Shown one piece after another: positions 1 to 6,802 of a DNA stretch of 21,920 nucleotides; the stretch's first letter is position 1; the number at the start of each line of letters is the position of its first letter. The stretch comes from Prorocentrum cordatum (taxonomy: Eukaryota; Sar; Dinophyceae; Prorocentrales; Prorocentraceae). The position numbers and the translations under genes were made by a program. The stretch spans positions 32,501 to 54,420 of the forward strand of contig CAUYUJ010006332.1 of assembly GCA_963575745.1 (NCBI GenBank), in the 5' to 3' direction. Under the pieces are notes generated by a model that was not told where the DNA came from, made no database searches, and saw only the letters and a program-made list of their open reading frames with translations.

Positions 1-132
1 GAGAAAAATCCAAGCACTGTCCAAAGAATGAGTCTGGGGATAAGTTTTGGACTGTTTTTGACAATTTGGGGGCATTGTTTTAGCATTTTGGATTTTACCT
101 CACAAGGCCGCCTGTAGGAGGACATGCCCGAC
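1..132 (+). mobile_element. Family D inverted-repeat element, copy D1 (left end cut by the window)
   Basis: This AT-richer stretch resembles the reverse complement of 10739-10892 (copy D2). Shared blocks in order are AGTCTGGGGA, a GTTTT-rich segment, ATTTGGGGG, and the right end CCGCCTGTAGGAGG followed by GCCCGAC at 126-132. In D2 the matching end is CCGCCTGTTGGAGGCCCGAC. The left terminus lies outside the window or is too diverged to place. No protein is encoded. It looks like a short non-autonomous element, possibly intronic. Confidence 0.6.
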
Positions 133-147
133 CTTTGCGTAAGCATG

Positions 148-314
148 AACTTTCGACAGTCCGCGCAGATTTCTTGGATCTGTGATGGGCCCCATCTCCT
201 GGCGCGCGAAGCGCGCCAGGGGCGGCGCCGGAGGCGCAGCGAAGGGGGCCCAGCGCCGATCCAAGAAGTCCGCGCGGACTTTCATAAGTGTGTTATGCAG
301 GTGTTTCTTCCTCT
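148..314 (-). mobile_element. Family A foldback element, copy A1 (core 159-279)
   Basis: The core is an imperfect palindrome. GTCCGCGCAGATTTCTTGGATC at the left is answered by GATCCAAGAA and GTCCGCGCGGAC at 258-279. The loop is a GC-rich hairpin, CTGGCGCGC-GAA-GCGCGCCAG. The reverse complement of the core aligns with A2 (5356-5548) and A3 (7570-7728) over the CGGCGCC and CCCCTGGCGCGC blocks. The right flank ATGCAGGTGTTTCTTCCTCT (295-314) matches the A3 right flank at 18 of 20 bases in the same direction, so the core is inverted relative to its flank. It encodes no protein. Confidence 0.75.
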
Positions 315-683
315 ACTTTGGGCTCTCCACCTTGGGATGCTCTTCGTCTGGGGTAATTCCGGCCTTCGGCAAACAGGTTCGTGCTCTTATGGGGAAGCGC
401 AAACCTGGATCAAGGCGCGCGGATCAGCGACGGGCTATGCTTCCATGCAGCATCACGCGCTCCGTCGCCGAATCAGGTGGCACGGCTGCATGCTTCGAGG
501 GGATCTGGCACCACCACGCCAGATCCACGGATGTGTAATCCACTTTTTTGGTTTGCGTTTTTTCCTTACCTAGGCTCTGCCTAAAAGGGTTCTTACTCGC
601 TAAGCTTAAAGGGGCCGGGCAGTGGGAACCGGCCCGTGTGGTTCCCCCGGCATCCGCCCCGCGGTTCCCCCAGCTACGTCCCC
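315..683. other. Unassigned sequence
   Basis: No open frame here has convincing codon use and no repeat family was recognised apart from the small palindrome at 569-591. Short frames of about 60-150 codons cross it in several phases and look like chance. Confidence 0.5.
569..591 (+). repeat. CCTAGGCTCTGCCTA palindrome, first copy
   Basis: CCTAGGCTCTGCCTAAAAGG matches CCTAGGCTCTGCCTAGAGGG at 936-957. The motif folds as CTAGGC-TCT-GCCTAG. The second copy sits inside the pentanucleotide array, and a looser version (CCTAGGGGCTCC...CTAGGTAGGG) follows the array at 1313-1338. The motif therefore appears before, within and after the array. Confidence 0.6.
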
Positions 684-1299
684 TTAGCTTGGCGTTGTTT
701 ATCTCATCTCAGCTTAGCTTGTTTCATCTTAGCTTAGCTTAGCTTCGTCTTAGCTCAGGTTTATCTTAGCTGAGCTTACCTTCATCTTAGCTTCGCTGAA
801 CTTTAGCATATCAGAGCACAGCATAGCATAGCATAGCGTAGCATACCATAGCGCAGCACAGCATATCATAGCATAGCCCAGCATAGCATAGCATAGCGCA
901 GCATAGCATAGCATTAGCATGGATGTAGTTCCCTACCTAGGCTCTGCCTAGAGGGTTAGCTCAGCTTAGCTTAGCTTAGCATAGCATAGCATAGCGCAGC
1001 GCTGCATTAGCATAGCACAGCATAGCATAACATAGCCAGCCATAACATAGCATAGCATAGCATTGCGCGGCATAGCATAACATAGCATATCATAGCATAG
1101 CATATCATAGCGCAGCTTAGCATCGCATATCATAGCTTAGCATAGCACAGCGCAGCATGACATATCATAGCTTAGCATAACACAGCATAACAATAGCGCA
1201 GCATAGCATGTCATAGCATATCATAGCATAGCATAGCATAGCATAGCATAGCGCAGCATAGCATGGCATAGCATAGCATAGCATAGCATAGCATAGCAA
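684..1299. repeat. Pentanucleotide array (TTAGC then AGCAT/TAGCA)
   Basis: About 600 bases of degenerate five-base units. The left part is CTTAGCTTAGC-like. From about 805 it becomes GCATAGCATAGC-like, with interspersed GCGCAGC, ATATC and ACAGC variants. A short TTAGC block recurs at 957-980 just after the palindrome at 936-957, so the array seems to restart there. No open frame is maintained. Confidence 0.9.
936..957 (+). repeat. CCTAGGCTCTGCCTAG palindrome, second copy
   Basis: A perfect 6-bp stem CTAGGC/GCCTAG with a TCT loop, followed by AGGGTT as in the first copy (569-591). It separates two sub-blocks of the pentanucleotide array. Confidence 0.6.
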
Positions 1300-1413
1300 C
1301 TAATGCTGCTTTCCTAGGGGCTCCAACTTCTAGGTAGGGTCGCACTGGGGTAATGTGATCCATGTTGTTTTTATTCTTAGTCTGCCCTCTTCTCCCCCTC
1401 CTCTCTCCCTGGA

Positions 1414-1462
1414 CCTCCTCCTCCTCCTCCTCCTCCTCCTCCTCCTACTCCTCCTCCTCCTT
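1414..1462 (+). repeat. CTC triplet tract
   Basis: An almost pure CTC/TCC run interrupted by CTACTC. Read in frame it gives poly-Leu, poly-Ser or poly-Pro, which explains the spurious open frames here. On the + strand it could act as an intron polypyrimidine tract, but no convincing exon follows. Confidence 0.95.
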
Positions 1463-1469
1463 CTCGGAT

Positions 1470-2160
1470 CCTCCTTCGACTCTGCCACCCCGAGCCTCCC
1501 TGCCGCTGCTGACGCTCCTCCTGCTGACCTGCCGCCTCCTCCTCCCCTCCCGCTTCAGCCTCACCATGATCCCAGGCCCAGGTCCTAAGCCAGGCCCTTG
1601 GAGGAGGTGGCGGAGCCTCTTATGAGGCAGTTTAAACGCAGGGTGCGAGTCGCGTCGCGCCCTCAGGCCGCTCACAACGAAGCAACTGACGCTGATGGCA
1701 GTGGCTCGAAGAAGCGCCCTCGTCCTTCGGCCCCTGGTGGGCTCGTGCGGCCCTTCCCGGCCTTGTGCTCCCCGCGGATGGTCCCGTCCCGCCCGAGGCC
1801 GCAAGAGGCCACGTCTTGTACAGAGCTGGAGAGATAGGCTGCACGACGTGGGGTTCCTCTTCGTAGCGAGCTGTGAGGTCCCAGTTCTTCGCTGAGTGTG
1901 ACACAGAGGCCATACAGGATAACCGTCAGCGCAAGTGGCACCGAGACACCTTCGCCTCGGGCCGTCATCCCAAGACTCGCCGAAAGCACCCCCAGTCCCA
2001 ACGCCCCGCAGGCTCCTTTTCGCGGATCCCGCGTGCCAGTGGCCAGGGTTGTCGCATGACGGAATTTGGTTTTTGTGACAGCTCGTTTGCGCTTTGTTTC
2101 TCCCGACGGGGTGGGCATTGGCCTTCCCCCCTGGTTTCCTATGTTACCAGCCTCGAACGT
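1470..2160. other. Unassigned sequence
   Basis: Several overlapping open frames of 60-150 codons occur on both strands, but none has consistent GC3 bias or a recognisable motif. No family A-F repeat was seen here. Confidence 0.45.
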
Positions 2161-2246
2161 ATCCCTAAGATTGACACGCCAAAAGGCGATGCGGCGATGA
2201 CAATCTTATGGATTCGCCCTCAAAAATAAGGGAATCCCTAAGATTG
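2161..2246. repeat. 13-bp direct repeat enclosing a nested hairpin
   Basis: ATCCCTAAGATTG occurs at 2161-2173 and identically at 2234-2246. Its near-perfect reverse complement CAATCTTATGGAT (12 of 13) lies between them at 2201-2213. Inside the first pair is a small hairpin, CGCC-AAAA-GGCG. The arrangement could be a tiny insertion with a 13-bp target duplication, or a stand-alone hairpin with a duplicated arm. Confidence 0.6.
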
Positions 2247-2637
2247 GTTGGCATCGTGATGAGGAGGTGCCCAGCATAGGGATAGGGATATGTTCCATGC
2301 TGGTAAATATGATATGTCCTGGCCCGGTGGGGCCAGGGCGTATGAAGCCAGGAGGGGATGGCCTTGGCTAGAGGAGGTCGGGCCTGTCGCCGCCGTGCGG
2401 CTTCGCTGGACATTCGCGTGTCGCCTGGCCTCGCTTCCGTGTGCGACTGTGGGTCCCACTCTTTGCTCATTCGCCCTCGCCTGTCCCTGACTCGACTCGG
2501 CGCGTCGCCTCGTGTGCTCGCTGCTCACGGCTCCAGGCCGTATGCTACATCGAGCCACCGTGCCCCACAGGGTGGAGACTCCACGAAACTGGGCTCACTG
2601 ACGGAGTCAAGGCGCCCCAGAGTTATATTGCCTCCAG
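2247..2637. other. Unassigned sequence
   Basis: No gene is supported. A short hairpin CCTGGCCC-GGT-GGGGCCAGG lies near 2319-2339. Open frames here run into the following CTC tract and lack codon bias. Confidence 0.4.
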
Positions 2638-2763
2638 TCCCCCTCCTCCCCCTCCCCCTCCTGCTCCTCCTCCTCCTCCTACTCCTCTTGCTCCTCCTCC
2701 TCCTCCTCCTCCTGCTCCTCCTCCTCCTCCTCCTCCTCCTCCTCCTCTATCTCATCCTCCTCA
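2638..2763 (+). repeat. CTC triplet tract
   Basis: About 125 bases of CTC/TCC with scattered CTG and CTA variants. It ends directly against the spliced-leader relic at 2764. Confidence 0.95.
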
Positions 2764-2815
2764 TCTGGAGTCATTCTGGCTCAAGCCGCTTCGGCTTAAG
2801 CCACCTGGGCCCAAG
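2764..2815 (+). other. Tandem dinoflagellate spliced-leader (DinoSL) relic, 22 + 15 + 15 bases
   Basis: Positions 2764-2785 match the 22-base dinoflagellate spliced leader at 18 of 22 bases by my count. The last 14 bases are CATTCTGGCTCAAG against CATTTTGGCTCAAG. Two 15-base units follow without gap, CCGCTTCGGCTTAAG (2786-2800) and CCACCTGGGCCCAAG (2801-2815). Each matches the leader's 3' 15-mer CCATTTTGGCTCAAG at 11 of 15. Most differences are C/T or A/G transitions, as expected of old decay. It is known that re-trans-splicing onto the leader's own internal AG leaves 15-base truncated relics behind a full copy, and this order is seen here. The inference is that the sequence downstream came from an mRNA inserted back into the genome after about three rounds. 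Chance similarity after a CTC tract is the alternative. Confidence 0.6.
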
Positions 2816-2838
2816 GGGTCTGGCTCCTTTTCCAGCTT

Positions 2839-3711
2839 TTGCCCCTTTGCAGGCCCCAGCGATTAGTGTACCCAGTTGGGGCCAGGTTTGCAGCTCGAGG
2901 GTGCGGAGTGCCGCGTAACACCCTGTTGCAGAGCAATGGTGAAGCGCTGCGCGCGTGCCCCGAACGCGTGGACGAGGACCCCTGGCGTGGCGCCACGGGC
3001 AAGAGTGGTGTGCAGGCGCGCCCGCAGTCCGTGTATGGCCAGCTCGACGTTGAGGCCAAATTGGAGGCGGTGATGGACGAGAAGAAGCTCGCCGTGTCAG
3101 CGTTCGCCAAGTGCGTGGCATTCTTCGGGGAGGGCGAGGGCTACGGCATGGACCGCGGGGAGGTGGTGGAGAAGGGCATGAGGCGGGATGCCGCCCCGCC
3201 CAGCTCCCCACCCGTCCCGCAGCTCGTGCCGACGATGATGGCCCAGGAGGCCAGAAATGAGAAGATCGTGAGGATGCCGCTGTTGGAGATGGTGCCCCAG
3301 GAGGTCTTGCACGTGAAGATCGAGAAGGCGCCGCTGTTCGTGGAAGGCGTGGCGTTCGGCGTGGAGAGCCATGGCTACGGCATGGACGGCGGGGAGGTTG
3401 TGGAGAAGGGCACGAGGCAGGAGGCCGCCCTGGCCAGCGTCCCACCCTTCCCGCAGCTCCTGCCGAAGATGGTGGACCAAGAGATGATCTGTGAGGCGCC
3501 GCTGCTCGCGCAGTCGCGTGAGCACGGCCTCAGGACCCAGGCGATCGTGACGCGCGTGGTGGTGCCGACGATGGGCGTCGAGGGCGGCGTCCACGGGCCC
3601 ACGACTGGGCCCCAGGCGGTCGTGCGTGGGAGGAGCACGGGGGTGCCGCAACATGGAAGGACGGCGACACGGGCGCCTGGGAACCGCAGGCCAGGACCCC
3701 TGGGGCCCTGA
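2839..3711 (+). CDS. GC3-rich open frame with a 78-residue internal repeat, product unknown
   Basis: The frame is open from at least 2839 to a TGA at 3709-3711. The first in-frame ATG is at 3073, giving about 212 residues. From 3061 on, roughly 90% of codons end in G or C, well above the local background, so I think it is or was coding. A repeat of about 78 residues starts at GYGMD (codons from 3139 and 3373), shared as GYGMD-GEVVEKG-R followed by P-PQL-P-M. Between the repeats lie EKIVRMP and QEVLHVKIEKAP, which vaguely recall the EKIVEVP-type repeats of alveolins, but this is too weak to name the protein. The last 60 codons lose bias and may be past a splice donor. It lies just downstream of the leader relic, so a retroposed gene copy is possible. 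The opposite strand is also open but repeats the same periodicity as a shadow. Confidence 0.5.
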   Translation: MPLCRPQRLVYPVGARFAARGCGVPRNTLLQSNGEALRACPERVDEDPWRGATGKSGVQARPQSVYGQLDVEAKLEAVMDEKKLAVSAFAKCVAFFGEGEGYGMDRGEVVEKGMRRDAAPPSSPPVPQLVPTMMAQEARNEKIVRMPLLEMVPQEVLHVKIEKAPLFVEGVAFGVESHGYGMDGGEVVEKGTRQEAALASVPPFPQLLPKMVDQEMICEAPLLAQSREHGLRTQAIVTRVVVPTMGVEGGVHGPTTGPQAVVRGRSTGVPQHGRTATRAPGNRRPGPLGP

Positions 3712-3750
3712 GCGCCGCCGCCGCGCCGCCGCACCTCTGCGGGACGGGCC

Positions 3751-3884
3751 CCCTCCTCCTCCTCCTCCTCCTCCTCTCCTCCTCCTCCTCCTCCCCTCCT
3801 CCTCCTCCTCCTCCTCCTCCTCCTCCTCCTCCTCCTCCTCCTCCTCCTCCCCCTCCTCCCCCTCCTCCCCCTCCTCCTCCCCAG
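3751..3884 (+). repeat. CTC tract ending in a splice-acceptor-like CCCCAG
   Basis: About 130 bases of CTC/CCT ending CTCCTCCTCCCCAG at 3884, a strong match to a polypyrimidine tract plus AG. A frame with good GC3, including the residues EAPQPEGGDRVTAQEARTPE, follows on the + strand up to about 4082. The tract may therefore be the 3' part of an intron. Confidence 0.85.
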
Positions 3885-4082
3885 ACCTCCAACGGCCGCG
3901 AGGGGTGCTGAGCTGCCGACGAGGAGGGTCGCCACACGGCGGCCGCGCGCCGAGGGCGGAGAGCCCCCCCCGGAGTTCGGGGAGGAGGGGGGGCGGGGGG
4001 CCGACCGCGGAGGCCCCGCAGCCCGAGGGCGGCGACAGAGTCACCGCCCAGGAGGCCAGGACGCCGGAGCCTGGGCCGACGC
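3885..4082 (+). other. Candidate exon, product unknown
   Basis: Starts right after the CCCCAG acceptor-like site and ends before GTGTCGGGCGGG, which is both a GT and a family F terminus. The + strand frame holding EAPQPEGGDRVTAQEARTPE near 4012-4080 is rich in G/C-ending codons. Other phases are also open in parts because the region is very GC-rich. The boundaries and frame are inferred and the product is not recognised. Confidence 0.3.
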
Positions 4083-4279
4083 GTGTCGGGCGGGTGGTCC
4101 TGTCTTCCCAATTAGGGCTACCCGCGTCCCGTTTAGCTATTGACCGGAAGGGGCCCGCTCCCGACCCGCAGACCAAAAAATCGGGCGGGTGGTAGTGGGG
4201 GCTGGCCCAAGTGGTGGGGGGTGAAGAGAAGGGCCCCAAAGGGGCCCTGTAGGGCCCCTTGTCTTCACCTCCCGCTCAG
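4083..4279 (+). mobile_element. Family F-like repeat, possible intron
   Basis: TCGGGCGGGTGG occurs at 4086-4097 and again at 4181-4192, where it continues as GGTAGTGGGGGCTGGCC. That version matches 5899-5925 and, inverted, 6157-6183. The segment 4220-4269 folds into a stem: GGTGAAGAGAAGGGCCCC against GGGCCCCTTGTCTTCACC. It starts with GT and ends near CCGCTCAG at 4279, so it could be a GT-AG intron made of repeat sequence. A second acceptor-like CTCCGCAG lies at 4337-4344. Confidence 0.45.
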
Positions 4280-4329
4280 GTCACCCCCCATTACCGTCCG
4301 CGCGAGCGTGGGGTGCGGGGCTCCAGGAG

Positions 4330-4611
4330 ACGGGGCCTCCGCAGTGCAGCGCGAAGGAGGCCGTCGACCGCGAGCTCGTCGTGCGGGAGCTGGATGCCGA
4401 GTGTGCGCTGTGGGCGAGCTGGACCTGGCGCTGATGGGCGGGTGCCTCGGCAGGCGGCGGCTGGCCCCCAGCAGACGCGAAGGCGCAGCATGCTCGGAGG
4501 CCGTGCAGCGCCGCGGAGGCCAAGCTGCTGGACATGACGGCGAAGGTGGTGATGGAGAGTCAGGGGCCCGCGGCGACAGGGCCCGATTTCGAGATGACGG
4601 ACGCGGCAAGA
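4330..4611 (+). pseudogene. Candidate decayed exon, product unknown
   Basis: In one + strand phase the sequence gives KEAVDRELVVRELDAE (about 4354-4401), then a TGA at 4432-4434, then SAAEAKLLDMTAKVV and GPDFEMTDAAR up to 4611. These segments are helical-looking and their codons mostly end in G or C. Between them the neighbouring phase reads GELDLALMGGCLGRRRLAP, also with good GC3. This suggests two compensating frameshifts in a former coiled-coil-like coding stretch. An undamaged exon in the other phase cannot be excluded because a long open frame covers 4140-4697. The product is not recognised. Confidence 0.35.
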
Positions 4612-4823
4612 GTCGTCTGCGAATGTGGGGGGGAATGAGAAGGAGAAGGCCTTCTCAGTTGTCGGCCGGGCCTCTCAGAAGCCTGCCGGCCCTCTGAGCG
4701 ATGTTCCGTGTCTTTCCAGCAGGCTCAGACAATTTCTCAGAAGTTCCGGGGACCTCGGAGCCGTCTGAGAAAGCCCCCTCCTTCTCACTCACTCCCCCCC
4801 CCCGGCCTCGCCCGCCGAATCAG
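4612..4823 (+). mobile_element. Family E element, copy E1, with GT...AG ends (introner-like)
   Basis: Inverted arms GAATGAGAAGGAGAAGGCCT... (4633-4658) and ...AGCCCCCTCCTTCTCACTC (4765-4790) pair at 22 of 26 positions. Outer arms extend to GTCGTCTGCG at 4612 and to CGCCCGCCGAATCAG at 4823. The body shares TTCTCAG-rich blocks with E2 (10918-11119). The element begins with GT and ends with a pyrimidine stretch plus AG, as a spliceable intron would. Its left neighbour ends GPDFEMTDAAR and its right neighbour continues open, so it may be an intron made entirely of the element. Splicing is inferred, not shown. Confidence 0.65.
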
Positions 4824-5126
4824 GCCGCGGCGAAGGCAATGGGCGGCGCTCGTGTGGCGCCGAGGGGCTGCGGAGCGCCAGGAGTGCCGCCCCGTGGCTC
4901 CCGGGGGCGGCGCCCGTGCTGGCCCGTCGGGTGGCTGTTTTGGGAGCCTCTCGGCTCCGAGCTGCGATGGGGCTGCTTGGGGGCCTCTTGGCTGCTGGGG
5001 GGCCTCTCGGCCGCTTGGGGGCTGCCTGTTGGGCTGCTCGGGGGCCTCTCGGCCCGCGAGCGGTGGCTCTCGGCAGGGTCGCTCGTTGGGCTGCGCCGCG
5101 TGGACGGCCCCATTCGGAATCCACTG
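4824..5126 (+). other. Candidate exon with GGGGGCCTCTCGGC internal repeats
   Basis: Open on the + strand in more than one phase, so the true frame is unclear. It contains degenerate repeats of GGGGCCTCTYGGC roughly every 25-60 bases (about 4980-5075), giving Gly/Leu-rich or Ala-rich peptides. It ends at CTG|GTGAGAGTCC, a good donor match (GT at 5127-5128), directly before a CTC tract. Candidate exon only; no product recognised. Confidence 0.3.
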
Positions 5127-5226
5127 GTGAGAGTCCTCCTCCTCCTCCTCCTCCTCCTCCTCGTCCTCCCCCCCCCCATCGCCTCCCTCCCCCTGATCCC
5201 CAGCGGTTGAATTTTGCCGTGCCGAG
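5127..5226 (+). repeat. CTC tract in a probable small intron
   Basis: The donor-like GTGAGAGT at 5127 is followed by a CTC tract (5135-5163) and a long C/T run, then acceptor-like CCCCAG at 5203 and a further AG at 5226. This is the clearest case in the window of a CTC tract placed as an intron polypyrimidine tract. Confidence 0.5.
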
Positions 5227-5355
5227 ATGCGCCGAGAACGCGAGGCTCAGCTCCTGATGTCCAGGAGCGGCGAGACCCAGAAACCCGACTATCGAATAAG
5301 CTTGGGTCGCTGGAAGCGAGAGACGTTGGTCTATGGCCCGAACGCCCTAACTGGC
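5227..5355 (+). other. Candidate short exon
   Basis: A + strand frame starting at ATG 5227 reads MRREREAQLLMSR and later ISLGRWKRETLVYGPNALTG, up to the edge of element A2. The peptide looks natural but its GC3 is only moderate. Directly after it the frame enters the A2 inverted repeat, so an intron boundary near 5355 is plausible. A GC donor (CTG|GCGGAA) would suit dinoflagellates, which tolerate non-GT donors. Product not recognised. Confidence 0.3.
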
Positions 5356-5548
5356 GGAACGAAGAATGGCACAAAACCTCGGAGGTCCGCGCGGATTTCT
5401 CTGATCCGCGCTGGACCCCCCGTGGCGGCGCCTCCGTCGTCGCCCCTGGCGCGCTCCCCGCGCGCCAGGGAGGGGGGATCCAGCGCGGATCCGAGCAATC
5501 CGCGCGGACCCCCGAGTTTTTACTGATGTTTCTGTCATCTCTCGTTCC
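5356..5548 (+). mobile_element. Family A foldback element, copy A2
   Basis: Long inverted arms: GGAACGAAGAATGG at the left edge is answered by CATCTCTCGTTCC at the right. The arms continue inward through CTCGGAGGTCCGCGCGGAT and ATCCGCGCGGACCCCCGAG. The core hairpin is CCTGGCGCGCTCC-CCGCGCGCCAGG. It aligns with A3 in the same direction and with the reverse complement of A1. Weak flanking direct similarity (ACGCCCTAACTGG at 5342-5354, ACGCCCTCCCTGCTGG at 5556-5571) may be a target duplication. Confidence 0.8.
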
Positions 5549-5632
5549 CTTGCTGACGCCCTCCCTGCTGGGCACATTTTCCACCACCACTACCATACGC
5601 AGGACGGGGGAGGAGAAGGGAAGATGGAGAGG

Positions 5633-5684
5633 TCCTCCTCCTCCTCCTCCTCCTCCTCCTCCTCCTCCTCCTCCTCCTCCTCTC
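5633..5684 (+). repeat. CTC triplet tract
   Basis: A pure CTC/TCC run of about 50 bases, followed by a C-rich pyrimidine stretch (5720-5755) leading to an AG at 5760. It could contribute to an intron polypyrimidine tract for the exon starting at 5761. Confidence 0.95.
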
Positions 5685-5760
5685 CTACCTATCTATGGCA
5701 GTGGTGGTGGGAAATTGGCCCATCACTCCCCCCCCCCTCCTCCCCCCCTCCACGGCGCAG

Positions 5761-5898
5761 GCGACGGGCGGCAGCGCGGTGGACTCCGTGGAGGCCATGC
5801 GCGCCGCGCGCCTCGCGCGCCTCGGGGGCGGCGGCGCGCCCGCGCCCGCGGCCGCGCCCGCGGCCGCCGAGGCCGGGGCGCAGGCCGGCGCCCAGTGA
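5761..5898 (+). CDS. Candidate terminal exon, Ala-rich C-terminus, product unknown
   Basis: A C/T-rich stretch ending CCACGGCGCAG|G forms an acceptor-like site. The frame from 5761 gives GGSAVDSVEAMRAARLARLG, then an Ala/Pro/Gly-rich tail, and stops at TGA 5896-5898. Every sense codon I read ends in G or C, while A and T bases fall only at codon positions one and two. That is good evidence for selection on a coding frame. The AMRAARLARLG stretch looks like an amphipathic helix. Directly after the stop a family F terminus begins (5899). Upstream exons would be 5227-5355 and earlier, but the connection is inferred. No domain was recognised. Confidence 0.5.
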   Translation, partial: ATGGSAVDSVEAMRAARLARLGGGGAPAPAAAPAAAEAGAQAGAQ

Positions 5899-6183
5899 TC
5901 AGGCGGGTGGCAATGGGGGCCGACCTCCTCCTCCTCCTCCTCCTCCTCCTCCTCCTCCTCCTCCTCCTCCTCCTCCTTTCCACAGCTACAGAATGTGAAT
6001 ACTGTTCTCTCCCTCCCCCCCCTCTTTCTCTCTCTCTCTCTCTCCCTCTCCTGGAGATCTGCCGATCAGGCCTACACGGGCCTTCAGGGCCACTTTTGGG
6101 CCCCTGCTGGCACCAGAAGGGCTCCATGGAGGGCTCTTTTCTTTATCCCACATTTAGGTCCCCCCCCAGTGCCACCCGCCCGA
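5899..6183. mobile_element. Family F element with inverted ends around a CTC tract
   Basis: The left end TCAGGCGGGTGGCAATGGGG (5899-5918, continuing GCCGACC) is inverted at the right as GGTCCCCCCCCAGTGCCACCCGCCCGA (shown in part: CAGTGCCACCCGCCCGA, 6167-6183). Between them are a CTC tract (5923-5976), a CT dinucleotide run (6024-6052), and an inner region with GGGCCTTCAGGGCC-type palindromes. The left end also matches 4181-4207. No protein is encoded. Confidence 0.55.
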
Positions 6184-6580
6184 CGTGGGCGGGGCCACGG
6201 GGCGGTCCGAGTAGATGTGGTCCCAGAGCAAAAGGCGGCATCGGAGGTTGGGATGGGATGCCAGTTTTCACCATCTGAAGGATGGGATGCCAGTTTTCTA
6301 CGAAGGATGCCAGCAGACGGCTCCCTTTGCGTTCTCACCACATGATGCACTTGATTCGAACGGTTCCTGCCTGAGGCCGAATTTGGGGTACCTGGCGAGA
6401 GCGGGGTGGGGTGGGGGTCAAGTTGATGCTCAGCGGAATTTCGTCCGAGGTATCGGAGGTTGGGGGGTGAGATCGCAGTGAAACGGAGACCCCCCGCCGG
6501 GAAATCGGCTTTGGTTTCGTGTTCGTGTCGTGCGTGCGGGCGAGGCGAAGCTGCGCGTGATCCTCCTGTAGCTAGGCCGA
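6184..6580. other. Unassigned sequence with a 15-bp repeat
   Basis: GGGATGCCAGTTTTC occurs at 6255-6269 and 6284-6298, with a shorter GGATGCCAG at about 6305. Otherwise no gene or repeat family was recognised. Open frames here are short and lack bias. Confidence 0.5.
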
Positions 6581-6768
6581 AGTAGGAGCGAAAGTCCGTT
6601 CCCGTCCGCCGCTGGCTGGGAGGTGTCCCAGCTGGGCCAGGCGGTGTCCCGGGTGTCCCGGGTGTCAGTAGGAGCGAAAGTCCGTTTCCCGTCCGCCGGT
6701 GGCCGGGAGGTGTCCCAGTTGGGCCGGGCGGTGTCCCGGGTGTCCCGGGTGTCCCGGGCGTCCCGGCG
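6581..6768 (+). repeat. 86-bp tandem duplication with GTGTCCCGG minirepeats
   Basis: AGTAGGAGCGAAAGTCCGTT starts at 6581 and again at 6667, followed in both by CCCGTCCGCCG, then GGAGGTGTCCCAG and GGGCC-GGCGGTGTCCCGGG. Each unit ends in (GTGTCCCGG)n, with more minirepeat units in the second copy. Confidence 0.9.
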
Positions 6769-6802
6769 CTAATGCATGTCGCTTATTTCATAATTCATTT
6801 TG

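Noticed and set aside
80-100. AGCATTTTGG as a second spliced-leader relic
   Set aside because: Only about nine bases agree, the GGCTCAAG end is missing, and the segment belongs to element D1.
684-1299. Regular short repeats that could suggest a CRISPR array
   Set aside because: Units are 5 bases with no spacers, and the genome is eukaryotic in character.
3097-4239. 380-codon minus-strand open frame opposite the GC3-rich + frame
   Set aside because: It mirrors the 234-base repeat of the + strand and then runs into the CTC tract. Codon-end bias favours the + strand.
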